In this document: piece after piece, positions 25,849 through 35,003 of the stretch | Layout: every line of letters starts with the position of its first letter | Numbering within the stretch: the stretch's first letter is position 1 | DNA from: Burkholderia sp. 9120 | GTDB taxonomy: Bacteria; Pseudomonadota; Gammaproteobacteria; Burkholderiales; Burkholderiaceae | DNA length: 64,000 nucleotides | Direction: 5' to 3' | NCBI RefSeq assembly: GCF_000745015.1 | Contig: NZ_JQNA01000002.1 | Coordinates: 1,860,001 to 1,924,000, forward strand | Notes under the pieces: generated by a model | What the model was told of the DNA's origin: nothing | The model's input: the letters and a program-made list of their open reading frames with translations, nothing else | Databases searched by the model: none | Made by a program: the position numbers and the translations under genes

Positions 25849-28146
25849 ATGCATGATGTCCCTGGAATCCTGTTCGACCGCCGCGTGCTGGTGGTTCATA
25901 ACGGAATGGATGAGGTAAGCGCCGCCGGCCGCGCGACCGCCGCGTTGGTGCAGGATCTGCGAGAGCGCGGCATCGGTGTCATCGACGCCGTGTCGCAGCG
26001 CGAAGCCGAGGCGCAGATTGCCACCCATGCGCTGCTGCAGGCGGTGCTTGTCGACTGGGAACTGGTGGGCGCGCCCGAGCATGAGAGTGCGCGCAGTGTT
26101 ATCGCCGCCGTGCGCGGGCGCGCCGCGCTACTACCGGTGTTCCTGCTTGCTTCCAGCGGCTCGCTTGCGCAGGTGCCTGCCGGTATCCTCGAGCAGGTCA
26201 ACGACTATATCTGGCTGTTCGAGGATACCCCCGACTTCGTCGGCGGGCGCGTGGCTGCCGCGATCGATCGCTATCGGGCAACGTTGTTGCCACCAATGTT
26301 CAAGGCACTGGCTGCCTTTGCCGGCACCTACGAGTACTCATGGCACACGCCTGGGCACAGCGGCGGCACGGCTTTCCTGAAACATCCGGCCGGTCGCGCG
26401 TTCTTTGAGTTTTTCGGCGAAGAACTGTTCCGTTCCGACCTGTCGATTTCGGTCGCCGAACTGGGTTCGCTCCTCGACCACTCAGGTCCAATCGGCGAAG
26501 CCGAGCGTAATGCTGCACGCATATTCGGTGCGGATCGCACCTATTTCGTCACCAACGGCTCGTCCACTTCGAACCGGGTGATCCTGATGGCCAGCGTAAC
26601 ACGCGATCAGATCGCACTGTGCGACCGCAATTGCCACAAGTCGGTCGAGCACGCGATGACACTGTCCGGCGCAATTCCGACCTACCTGATGCCGTCGCGC
26701 AACTACCTTGGCCTGATCGGACCGATTCCCTCACAGCGACTCAGCCCGGCGGCCGTCCACGAAGGCATTGCAGCCAATGCCCTCGTCACGAAGAACATCG
26801 ATGGCAAGCCAATCCACGCGGTGGTCACGAACTCCACCTACGATGGCCTTTGCTACGACGTGGAGCGTGTCGTAGCGCTGCTCGGAGAATCCGTGGACCG
26901 GCTGCATTTCGACGAAGCCTGGTATGGCTATGCGCGCTTCAATCCCCTCTACGCCAGGCGCTTCGCGATGCATGGCAGTCCTGATGCGTCGTCTGGTTCC
27001 CGTCCAACGCTTTTTGCGACCCAGTCGACCCACAAGCTGCTGGCGGCGCTGTCGCAGGCATCCTACATTCACGTGCGCAACGGACGTCGTCCGATCGACC
27101 ACGAGCGCTTCAATCTCGCGTTCATGATGCATGCGTCGACCTCGCCGCAATACGCGATCATCGCCTCGAATGACATTGCCGCAGCGATGATGGATGGCCC
27201 CTCGGGTGAAGCGCTGACCGGCGAGTCAATCCGCGAGGCCGTGGCGTTCCGGCAGACCCTGGCCCGGCTTCACGCCGAATTCCAGGCCCGGGGCAGCTGG
27301 TTCTTCAATGCCTGGCAACCGGACACGGTTACTGACGCCGAGTCCGGGAAGACGACACCGTTCCACGACGCCGATCCGGAAAGGCTCGCACGAAACCCTG
27401 ACGCATGGGTTTTGCATCCAGGTGAATCGTGGCATGGGTTTGCCGATCTCGAGGACGGGTACTGCATGCTGGACCCGATCAAGGTTTCGGTCGTTACGCC
27501 CGGCATGGAACGTGATGGCACGTTGGCGGCGGAAGGAATTCCGGCCTCGTTGCTCGCCGCCTACCTTGATGCGCAGGGCATCGTCGTGGAGAAGACCACA
27601 GACTTTACCAGCCTGTTCCTGTTCTCGATGGGTATCACACGAGGGAAGTGGGGCACGCTCATCAACGCCCTGCTTGGATTTCATCGAGACATGCTCGCGA
27701 ACACCCCGCTTATCCGGGCCATCCCGTCTCTCGTGACGTCCCACCCCAATCACTACAGCACCCTCGGACTCGCGGACCTCGCAACCACACTGTTCGCAGC
27801 GGTGAAAAACTGCCGGACCACCGAGCTTCTGTACGCGAGCTTCGGCACGTTGCCCGCACCGGTCCTGTCCCCGGTGCAGGCTTACGAGCGTGTCGTTAAT
27901 GGCGATGTCGAATCGCTGACGCTCGACCAGATGGCGGGCCGCACCGTCGCGACCGGTGTGGTCCCGTATCCGCCGGGAATCCCACTGATGATGCCCGGCG
28001 AAAACGCCGGCGACGCACAGGGTCCGTTGCTCGGCTATCTCAAGGCGCTCGAGGCGTTCGACGCCGAAATGCCAGGCTTTACCCACGACACACATGGCGT
28101 CGAGGTCGAAGCCGGGCGATACCGGATTTTATGCGTGAAGCAGTGA
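25849..28146 (+). CDS. adiA: Biodegradative arginine decarboxylase (AdiA-type)
   Basis: This 765-residue PLP decarboxylase is predicted to turn arginine into agmatine in acid resistance. The diagnostic blocks match AdiA: WHTPGHSGGTAFLKHPAGR, NGSSTSNRVIL, HFDEAWYGYARFNPLY, the PLP lysine in STHKLLAALSQASYIHVR near residue 395, FMMHASTSPQYAI, LHPGESWHGF and PYPPGIPLMMPGEN. The start follows AAGGAGCGTTC. Lysine is a less likely substrate because the sequence tracks AdiA along its whole length. It sits between the ornithine decarboxylase (114 bases upstream) and the antiporter (46 bases downstream), very probably one operon. Confidence 0.92.
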   Translation: MHDVPGILFDRRVLVVHNGMDEVSAAGRATAALVQDLRERGIGVIDAVSQREAEAQIATHALLQAVLVDWELVGAPEHESARSVIAAVRGRAALLPVFLLASSGSLAQVPAGILEQVNDYIWLFEDTPDFVGGRVAAAIDRYRATLLPPMFKALAAFAGTYEYSWHTPGHSGGTAFLKHPAGRAFFEFFGEELFRSDLSISVAELGSLLDHSGPIGEAERNAARIFGADRTYFVTNGSSTSNRVILMASVTRDQIALCDRNCHKSVEHAMTLSGAIPTYLMPSRNYLGLIGPIPSQRLSPAAVHEGIAANALVTKNIDGKPIHAVVTNSTYDGLCYDVERVVALLGESVDRLHFDEAWYGYARFNPLYARRFAMHGSPDASSGSRPTLFATQSTHKLLAALSQASYIHVRNGRRPIDHERFNLAFMMHASTSPQYAIIASNDIAAAMMDGPSGEALTGESIREAVAFRQTLARLHAEFQARGSWFFNAWQPDTVTDAESGKTTPFHDADPERLARNPDAWVLHPGESWHGFADLEDGYCMLDPIKVSVVTPGMERDGTLAAEGIPASLLAAYLDAQGIVVEKTTDFTSLFLFSMGITRGKWGTLINALLGFHRDMLANTPLIRAIPSLVTSHPNHYSTLGLADLATTLFAAVKNCRTTELLYASFGTLPAPVLSPVQAYERVVNGDVESLTLDQMAGRTVATGVVPYPPGIPLMMPGENAGDAQGPLLGYLKALEAFDAEMPGFTHDTHGVEVEAGRYRILCVKQ

Positions 28147-28192
28147 GGGCCGCTACGGTCTTCCACTCCCGCTCGGCTCGAAAGGAACAATC

Positions 28193-29674
28193 ATGACTGA
28201 CTCGCAAGCGACTTCGAAGGACAACAAGAAGCTAGGACTGATCGCAATGACGATGCTGGTCGTCAGTGCCATGGTCGGCGGCGGCGTATTCAACCTGCCG
28301 CAAAACATGGCGCAGTTCGCCTCGCTGGGGGCCGTTCTCATCGCGTGGCTCGTGTCGGGACTCGGCATCTTCTTTCTGGCCCGAACCCTCCAGGTGCTGG
28401 CAGACATCAAGCCGGAACTGACTTCGGGGATCTACATGTACTCGCGTACCGGCTTCGGCAAGTACGCGGGGTTCCAGATCGCCTGGGGGTACTGGCTGTC
28501 GTCGGCCTTCGGCAACGTTGGCTTCGGCGTGCTGCTGATGGACACGCTTAATGCATTCTTCCCGCCATATTTCAAGGGTGGCAATACATGGCAGGCGGTC
28601 ATCGTGGCCTCGGTCCTCTTCTGGATCATGAACTGGCTGGTGCTGCGCGGCATCAAGGGCGCAGCGGCACTCAACATCATCGGCACGGTTGCCAAGTTCA
28701 TCCCAATCGCATTTTTCATTCTGATCGTCGCGTTCTCGATGAAGGCCGGACTGTTTGGCAGCGACTTCTGGGGCCATGTGAGCGCAGCGCCGCCCGCAGG
28801 CAAGCCTCTTGGCAGCCTCCTCGCCCAGGTGAAAAGCACAATGCTGGTCACGCTGTGGGTCTTCATCGGGATCGAAGGTGCGGTGGTGATGTCTGACCGG
28901 TCCGACGCGAAGACCGTCAGCCGTGCAACGCTGCTGGGCTTCCTTTCCGTCACCGCAATCTACGTTCTCGTCTCGGTCCTGCCGTTCGGCGTTATGTCGC
29001 AGGCAAAACTCGCCGCAATTTCACCGCCTGCGATGGCAGCAATCCTTGGCTCGCTGCTCGGCAAGTGGGCCGAATACTTCGTCAACGCAGGCGTCATCAT
29101 TTCGGTTCTATCCTGCTGGCTCGTGTGGACCATCCTCGTCGCGGAGTTGCCGTGGGCCGGAGCCAGGGATGGATCCTATCCAAAGGTGTTCGCCACGACC
29201 AACAAAAACGATGCGGCGTCGGTCTCCCTATGGGTATCCAGTGCGGTGATGCAGGCGATGATGCTCCTCGTCTACTTCTCGAACAACGCCTGGAACGTCA
29301 TGCTCTCGATCACCGGCGTCATGATTCTGCCCGCGTACATCGGATCAACTGGATATCTGTGGAAGTTGATGGCAACGGGACAGTACCCTCCGACGGCGAA
29401 GATCGGTAAGCCGATGGCGCTGGTCTCCAGTGTCCTGGGCACAATCTACGGCCTGTGGCTAGTGTATGCCGCCGGCTTGCAGTACATGCTTGTCGGTGCG
29501 GTGTTCTTCGCGCTGGGCAACCTGGTGTTCATCTGGGCCCGCAAGGAACACGCGCCGCACGAGTTTCCGTTTAACAGGATCGAGCTGATCGTGGCCGTAG
29601 GAATCGTGGCATTGGGGGTCCTCGCGCTGTGGATGCTTTTCACTGATCATCTAACGCAGGTCTATAAACCCTGA
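28193..29674 (+). CDS. Basic amino acid/polyamine antiporter (APC family, ArcD-like)
   Basis: This 493-residue membrane protein has about 12 to 13 hydrophobic spans and the APC signature near the first one (MTMLVVSAMVGGGVFNLPQN). WVFIGIEGAVVMSDRS lies in the substrate region. It resembles ArcD-type arginine/ornithine exchangers and could exchange arginine or ornithine for agmatine or putrescine. An AAGGA site precedes the ATG. Because it is encoded directly after the two decarboxylases, it most likely brings in the amino acid and exports the polyamine, giving net proton removal. Given the arc relic nearby, it may descend from an arcD. Confidence 0.88.
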   Translation: MTDSQATSKDNKKLGLIAMTMLVVSAMVGGGVFNLPQNMAQFASLGAVLIAWLVSGLGIFFLARTLQVLADIKPELTSGIYMYSRTGFGKYAGFQIAWGYWLSSAFGNVGFGVLLMDTLNAFFPPYFKGGNTWQAVIVASVLFWIMNWLVLRGIKGAAALNIIGTVAKFIPIAFFILIVAFSMKAGLFGSDFWGHVSAAPPAGKPLGSLLAQVKSTMLVTLWVFIGIEGAVVMSDRSDAKTVSRATLLGFLSVTAIYVLVSVLPFGVMSQAKLAAISPPAMAAILGSLLGKWAEYFVNAGVIISVLSCWLVWTILVAELPWAGARDGSYPKVFATTNKNDAASVSLWVSSAVMQAMMLLVYFSNNAWNVMLSITGVMILPAYIGSTGYLWKLMATGQYPPTAKIGKPMALVSSVLGTIYGLWLVYAAGLQYMLVGAVFFALGNLVFIWARKEHAPHEFPFNRIELIVAVGIVALGVLALWMLFTDHLTQVYKP

Positions 29675-29803
29675 CGTGCCTCCTAACAAGGCCCCATGCC
29701 CAGGCCAAAACGCAGAGTTAATCTCTAGCGTGAGTATTTTGCCCGGAAAGGTCGTCACAAACGCTATCGCATCGGTCTAAACAGATTTCATTGGGGTGAT
29801 TTG

Positions 29804-30198
29804 ATGAAGCCACTTAAAGGACACAAAAAGCTCGGCTGGGCGCATTGCTGGACCAGCAGGAAGCAGCGGCGCGTTCTACGCTGGATCGCGCAGGAGGCCA
29901 ACGCAACGGCGAGCCGCGTGACGAACCCGCAATTCCGGACAGCGGTGATGCTGACCGAGCCTACGCCGAGCAGATAATTGATAGAGACCTCGCTCTGGCG
30001 GAACATTCAGCCCATGAACTGGAGAGCGTCGCGAAAGCACGGGGCCGCCTCGGCGCGAACACCTACGGTGTCTGTGTCGGATGTTGCGCGGATATTGCCT
30101 TCGAGCGACTGATTGTATGTCCGACCGCAACACGGTGCGAGCGCTGGCAGACCCTGTACGAGCACACACATCAAGGGCTCTCACATCCGTCCATGTAA
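29804..30198 (+). pseudogene. TraR/DksA-type zinc finger protein, frameshifted
   Basis: DksA/TraR proteins bind RNA polymerase through the secondary channel. The expected start MKPLK at 29804 leads into a frame that does not match. One base further the frame gives TQKARLGALLDQQEAAA, matching the usual start of small Burkholderia members, so a one-base indel separates them near 29820. Downstream, AYAEQIIDRDLALAEHSAHE and RLGANTYGVCVGCCADIAFERL are recognisable. The last zinc cysteine (RCxxC) is replaced by tryptophan (RCERWQ). A TTG at 29845 could still start a 117-residue protein, but the zinc site would be incomplete. Confidence 0.65.
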
Positions 30199-30356
30199 GG
30201 CAGCAATCCGCACTCCATATGGCACTGTACGACCGGATTTAACGGTCGGACCATGACCCCCTTCGCGCGTGGTGAGAATCTGGGATGACTGCGATGGCTA
30301 GAAGGTATTGCCTTTTGGGCAACAATTACGCCCCGGCGTATCCGTCGCATGCTGTG

Positions 30357-32273
30357 TCAGCATTGTTCCACCGAGCTCGAGAATATTTCAACGCCAATCT
30401 CTCGATGCTCCGGCAACCTGGCCGTCAGCAGCACCCCGATCTCCTCACCAGAGAGCGACTCCCGCTCAAGCAACGCGTGGGCGAACAGTCTGAGCTGATC
30501 GATATGGTCGTTCAGGATCAGGCGCGCCCTTGCCCGCCCTCCTTCGGTGACACGCCGAACCTCCATGTCGATAGCCAGGGCGGTAGCTGGAGACACGTCG
30601 GCGGCAGCACCTGAAAACGTCTCCTGCCGACTTTCACAATACACTGGCCCAAGTGTTTCGCTGAACCCGAACTCGGTCACCATGCGCCGCGCCAGCAGCG
30701 TCGCCTGGCGGATGTCATCACTGGCGCCAGTGGTGACCTCGTCTGCGCCGTAAATCAGTTCTTCGGCGACGCGCCCACCGAACATCATTGCGATCTTCGA
30801 CTCGAGCTCCCTCCTGGAGAAGGAGTGCCGATCCCGCTCCGGCAACGACATGGTGACGCCTAGAGCACGCCCCCGTGGCACGATGCTGACCTTATGGAGC
30901 GGATCATGTCCCGGCGAGTGGAACGCGACCAGTGCATGCCCCGCTTCGTGATAGGCCGTCATTTCCCGCTCTTCTTTGGTGAGTGTCAGCGAGCGCCGCT
31001 CCGCGCCCATCAGAACCCTATCTCTGGCGTGCTCGAAGTCGGTTCCCGTTACGTGTGGGCGATCGCAGCGAGCGGCCAGCAGCGCAGCTTCGTTGACAAG
31101 ATGGGCGAGATCAGCACCCGAGAATCCAGGCGTGCCGCGCGCGAGGGTCAAGGCAGTGACATCAGGCCCGAGGGGTACCTTGCGCATATGTACCTTGAGA
31201 ATTTTCTCGCGCCCCAGCACGTCCGGGTATGAAACCGTCACCTGACGATCGAACCGACCGGGCCGGAGCAGCGCCGGGTCCAGCACATCCGGCCGATTGG
31301 TCGCAGCGATCACGATGACGTCTTCGTTGGCTTCGAACCCGTCCATCTCGACCAGAAGTTGGTTCACTGTCTGCTCGCGCTCGTCGTTACCCGTGCCCAC
31401 GCCCCGGTGGCGGCCAACGGCATCAATCTCGTCGATGAAAATGATGCAGGGTGCGTTCTTCTTGCCCTCGCTGAACATATCGCGTACCCGCGCCGCGCCT
31501 ACGCCGACGTACATCTCGACGAAATCCGATCCGGAGATGGTAAAGAACGGCACACCCGCTTCACCAGCGACAGCGCGCGCCAACAGCGTCTTGCCGGTGC
31601 CCGGTGGCCCGACCAGCAGCACGCCCTTGGGCACCCTTCCGCCAAGTCGCTGGTATTTCGCCGGGTTCTTGAGGTATTGAACGATCTCTGACAGTTCCTC
31701 CTCTGCTTCTTCGATTCCGGCAACATCGGCGAACGTGATACGGTGCGAAGTCTGAGTCAACAAACGCGCCCGGGAATGACCAAAGGAAGTATTAACACCG
31801 CCACCGCGCGTCGCCCCTCGCCGCATCAACAGAATCGTGCCCGCGATAACCAGGCCCAAAGATAGCAAAGTCATTAGAAGACCGTTCGATATCCAGCCGT
31901 CGTCATCTGATGCGATAGTTACGCGTACGTGGTGACTGACGAGACTCGCAATCACGCCGGCGTCACCAGGAACGATTACACGAAATCTGGTGCCATCCTT
32001 GAGTGCTCCGTAGGCGACGTGACCCGCGACGGTCACGTCGGCCACCTCGGCCCGGTCTATGTGAGACAGGAAATCCGAATAGACCATTACGATCGCCGAC
32101 CCCCCTTGTACCCTTGGCGCAGGGACTCCAGCATCTTGTGCCGTGCCCATGGCCGTCGTTGCCTCTGATGCGACGTCTTTCGAATCCGATTGCGCGTAGG
32201 CGGAGCCGTCTAGTATCGATACCGCAGCGATCATCCCAATTGCGAGTGCGCTGCCCAGGCTGCATTTTCGCAT
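30357..32273 (-). CDS. ftsH: Accessory ATP-dependent membrane metalloprotease FtsH
   Basis: This is a 638-residue membrane-anchored AAA+ zinc protease that degrades damaged membrane and soluble proteins. The start at 32273 ([10 protein letters not shown]) has GGGAG upstream. Two spans are visible: residues 1-28, signal-like and ending AYAQ, and about 128-150 ([19 protein letters not shown]). They flank a periplasmic domain. The AAA core has GPPGTGKT near 220, [15 protein letters not shown], and the second region [18 protein letters not shown]. The protease motif HEAGH is near 443. The C-terminus is shorter and more divergent than housekeeping FtsH, and the periplasmic domain differs, so it is an island copy like those found with ClpK in heat-resistance loci. 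Confidence 0.92.
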   Translation of the reverse strand: MRKCSLGSALAIGMIAAVSILDGSAYAQSDSKDVASEATTAMGTAQDAGVPAPRVQGGSAIVMVYSDFLSHIDRAEVADVTVAGHVAYGALKDGTRFRVIVPGDAGVIASLVSHHVRVTIASDDDGWISNGLLMTLLSLGLVIAGTILLMRRGATRGGGVNTSFGHSRARLLTQTSHRITFADVAGIEEAEEELSEIVQYLKNPAKYQRLGGRVPKGVLLVGPPGTGKTLLARAVAGEAGVPFFTISGSDFVEMYVGVGAARVRDMFSEGKKNAPCIIFIDEIDAVGRHRGVGTGNDEREQTVNQLLVEMDGFEANEDVIVIAATNRPDVLDPALLRPGRFDRQVTVSYPDVLGREKILKVHMRKVPLGPDVTALTLARGTPGFSGADLAHLVNEAALLAARCDRPHVTGTDFEHARDRVLMGAERRSLTLTKEEREMTAYHEAGHALVAFHSPGHDPLHKVSIVPRGRALGVTMSLPERDRHSFSRRELESKIAMMFGGRVAEELIYGADEVTTGASDDIRQATLLARRMVTEFGFSETLGPVYCESRQETFSGAAADVSPATALAIDMEVRRVTEGGRARARLILNDHIDQLRLFAHALLERESLSGEEIGVLLTARLPEHREIGVEIFSSSVEQC

Positions 32274-32581
32274 CAGTCTCACTCCCTCTACATGCGCTCG
32301 GAAACCATCAAGAATGGCGAAAAGCCGCGATGACAGCAAAGCAGTTTAATAAGTTGGTTCACCCACCTCGTGGGTGTCGTACGACTTGTTATGAGGCAGA
32401 GGCATCACATTTTCCGATGAAGGCTTCGCTCACTGCAGGAAAAAATACGCTGTGAATCGCCCAACTGGCGACGCCAACGCCGTGATATCCGAATCAGCGG
32501 CTCCGTTGCATTACGCGGCTTAAAGGAAATAAGGCGCCTGTATGGTGAATCGGCGCACGATCGGAGCGACGGTATGATCGG
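32274..32581. other. ftsH upstream region
   Basis: This 308-base stretch lies between ftsH and the PRC-barrel gene. It contains GGTGTCGTACGAC at 32374-32386, whose first ten bases recur in the repeat at 54606-54628. No gene was seen. Confidence 0.4.
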
Positions 32582-33466
32582 CTATTGCCCCGTTTTCGAC
32601 AGGGTTGCGTTCCAGTAAGCGTCCACCTTTTGACTCTCCTGATCGAAATGTCCAGCAATCTTGAACTGGTCATTTTTTACCTGAGGTGCGGCATCCATGG
32701 CGCTCCTGGTGGTGTCCAGTACGAGCAGACTCACGTTCGGCGTCGCCTTGAAGTCCTCCCACGGAACCGGAACATATTTTTCGTCGATTCCAAACACACC
32801 ACCACGGCCGATTACCAGATACGCGATCTTGCCCGTCTGAGGGCTCATCACAAGATCATCAATGCTGCCAAGAGGTTCGTTCCGCGGATTGCGCACCTCC
32901 GTTCCGAGCAACTCATCTGAGCGGAATGCGATATTCTGGCCTGCGACCGGCTTTGCGGCGGCGAGCTGCCGCTGTTGCCATTCCGGTGGGTCTGCCAGTG
33001 CCGCTCTCCCACTGTGCTGATCAATCACATAGCTTTTGTATAACTCGCGGGTGGTGCCAAGCAGCTTTTCACATGACTGCTCCTGACCATGTCGGGCAAG
33101 TATGGTGGCAGAGGCCATGAGAACGCGGACGTTGTATCCCGGCCGGGCGTTCCGGTAGGCGTTAGCAGCCGACTGCGGCTTGTCGCCCCCTGTGTGCCCG
33201 TACCACCCGTACCCCAAACCGCCGGCCGGATAGCCATAGGCGTATTGAGACCCGCCCACCCAGTAGCCGTCTTTCGCCATCTGATTGCTGAAGGCGCTTA
33301 GATCCCGCAGGCATTGACCCGCAGGCTTTGCGAATGCAACATCCATCCCATCGGGGGGCGCGGCGCTTGTCGGGTCGAGCGTCAGAGGCTGAGCGGCAAG
33401 CACCTGGCCTGCCAGCCCGAGGCAGACGGACGCAGACACGGAACTTAACAGAATCAAGCGTTTCAT
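32582..33466 (-). CDS. Exported PRC-barrel protein
   Basis: This 294-residue protein has a cleavable signal peptide (MKRLILLSSVSASVCLGLAG ending VLAAQ) and a C-terminal PRC-barrel (LLGTEVRNPRNEPLGSIDDL, KIAYLVIGRGGVFGIDEKY, VPVPWEDFKATPN). The middle is rich in glycine and tyrosine (GGSQYAYGYPAGGLGYGWYG). The start at 33466 follows AAGGAGACGG; the longer frame upstream is not used. A paralogue at 38400-39329 has the same layout. PRC barrels occur in the photosynthetic reaction centre H subunit, RimM and stress proteins; the role here is unknown. A FixJ-like promoter precedes it with a leader of about 64 bases. Confidence 0.85.
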   Translation of the reverse strand: MKRLILLSSVSASVCLGLAGQVLAAQPLTLDPTSAAPPDGMDVAFAKPAGQCLRDLSAFSNQMAKDGYWVGGSQYAYGYPAGGLGYGWYGHTGGDKPQSAANAYRNARPGYNVRVLMASATILARHGQEQSCEKLLGTTRELYKSYVIDQHSGRAALADPPEWQQRQLAAAKPVAGQNIAFRSDELLGTEVRNPRNEPLGSIDDLVMSPQTGKIAYLVIGRGGVFGIDEKYVPVPWEDFKATPNVSLLVLDTTRSAMDAAPQVKNDQFKIAGHFDQESQKVDAYWNATLSKTGQ

Positions 33467-33878
33467 TTGTTCCGTCTCCTTGTTGCCGCATTGATCGCCT
33501 GACGGGCTAGAGTGCCGGCGCACAGCCGATGATTCGATCATAGTTGCTGTGGGATCAGGTCGAAAGAATCGGAAACTACTCAGACCTGAGCGCATCGCGG
33601 ACAGACTGGATCCGAAGCTCGCGGAAGTCTCAAGCAGCGGCCGCCGCATGTCTCGACACCAGACGACCGACGCCCGATATTGACGACGCTCGTCCCATTT
33701 TCCGAGTCTCTCGTGCCGTCGGAAATGGCGCGCGGAGGTGGTGTGCCGGATTCCGTCGACTTGAGCCGACTCGCCGACGGCGAAGTGACGCCTTTGGCAT
33801 AACGACGCGCGGCGGTATTTGTCGTCAACCACCCGGACTTGCGGCATTCCGACCCGCCTATTCCGCCGTCAGAAACTG
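33467..33878. other. Spacer between two PRC-barrel genes
   Basis: This 412-base stretch has no supported gene. It carries FixJ-like promoter 5 (33537-33583) and ends at the stop of the next PRC gene. Confidence 0.4.
33537..33583 (-). promoter_or_regulatory. FixJ-like promoter 5 (exported PRC-barrel gene)
   Basis: On the minus strand CTGAGTAGTTTCCGA (33583-33569) is followed after 26 nt by TATGAT (33542-33537). The predicted RNA start is near 33530, 64 bases before the ATG at 33466. Confidence 0.7.
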
Positions 33879-34886
33879 TCAAGTTACCCGGGCATATCCC
33901 AATATAAGAGAACACAGCAATTGCGCGATTGTGGCATCGAGCATCGCCGGCCCATCGTGATTTTCTGCAAACATCGGAACGGCCGCATTGAGGGTAAAGC
34001 GGGACACATCCCTGTTTCCCTCTTTCAGAATAACGCTGCCATCCAGCTTAAGTATCGCGGTGAACTCGCGCGACCCGACCTTCTGCGAGATCTGCATACC
34101 GGTGTTGTCCTCCGACCAATACCCATCCTTGCCATAGTGTTGATGAAGCATCACTTCATGCGCGCGGTCCGGCGGAATGGATTCGTCTCGTGGAGGGCTA
34201 TTTTTGATTTCTGCACGGGTGAGTGTTGTAGAAACGGCGGATCCAATCCAATCGACGAGTTCAATCCATTTCGTCGCTAACAGCACTTCCTTGCCACCAG
34301 GCCACCAACTCCGGGTATCGACAGTCAGGTAGCGGATAACCCACACTGCATCGTCGAAGATGAAGCCCGAGACGTGACCGATGTTGCCGTCGACAGCCTC
34401 AATGTGATACCCCGTCACTGCTTTCGTGCTGCGTAGATGAACGTCGGCGGGTGGATCATAGCCTTCCCAATCGAGTCGCGCGCGTGCTTCCGCTGCAACG
34501 GCAGTTTCAGAGTCTCTGACGCCGAAGTCCGGACGCCCGTCCGCCCCCCACAGAGATGCCCCCGCCCAATATCTCGGATACCCGTAGTAGTTCAGATATT
34601 GACTTTCGTGCTGCCGTGACACAGGGATGTTCGTGTCGATATCCGGACTGTCCTTGATCTGCTGACGGGTGAGATCAACGTGCACGACGCCCGAACCTGG
34701 TTCCCAGTGCTTGATCGAATACGGCGAAATCAGTACCTTTCGTTCATTGATCCAGCTTCCCGTCCCGACCACGAGATAACGTACACCCCACGCCTCGTCG
34801 TCGAAATATGCCTGCTCGACTGTTCCGATATCGCCATCAAGCGCAGCAACCGTACATCCATAGATACTCTCAATACTTCTCAACAT
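33879..34886 (-). CDS. Double PRC-barrel domain protein with C-terminal extension (family member 1)
   Basis: This 335-residue cytoplasmic protein is one of four close paralogues in the window. Two PRC barrels are visible: residues 1-80 (GDIGTVEQAYFDDEAWGVRY) and about 150-240 (VDGNIGHVSGFIFDDAVWVI, then RYLTVDTRSWWPGGKEVLL). A linker contains YYGYPRYW. The family ends near HYGKDGYWSED, but this member runs on for about 70 residues (EFTAILKLDGSVILKEGNRD and after), which may be a read-through extension after loss of the usual stop. AAGGAGCACC precedes the ATG. An FNR-like palindrome lies about 85 bases upstream. Function is unknown. Confidence 0.82.
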   Translation of the reverse strand: MLRSIESIYGCTVAALDGDIGTVEQAYFDDEAWGVRYLVVGTGSWINERKVLISPYSIKHWEPGSGVVHVDLTRQQIKDSPDIDTNIPVSRQHESQYLNYYGYPRYWAGASLWGADGRPDFGVRDSETAVAAEARARLDWEGYDPPADVHLRSTKAVTGYHIEAVDGNIGHVSGFIFDDAVWVIRYLTVDTRSWWPGGKEVLLATKWIELVDWIGSAVSTTLTRAEIKNSPPRDESIPPDRAHEVMLHQHYGKDGYWSEDNTGMQISQKVGSREFTAILKLDGSVILKEGNRDVSRFTLNAAVPMFAENHDGPAMLDATIAQLLCSLILGYARVT

Positions 34887-34970
34887 TTTCGGTGCTCCTT
34901 ATTGGGAGGGCGAATGACCGTTTGGGGGGGGTGAAAATATCCTCTGAATACCGCAGGTTAATCCGGGGAC

Positions 34971-34984
34971 ATGATCCAGATCGA
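34971..34984 (-). promoter_or_regulatory. FNR/FixK-like site upstream of PRC gene 1
   Basis: On the minus strand the 14-mer TCGATCTGGATCAT matches TTGATNNNNATCAA at 8 of 10 defined bases. It is centred about 91 bases before the ATG at 34886, compatible with a class II site and a leader near 50 bases. Confidence 0.45.
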
Positions 34985-35003
34985 ACAGCGGAAGATCACC
35001 ATT

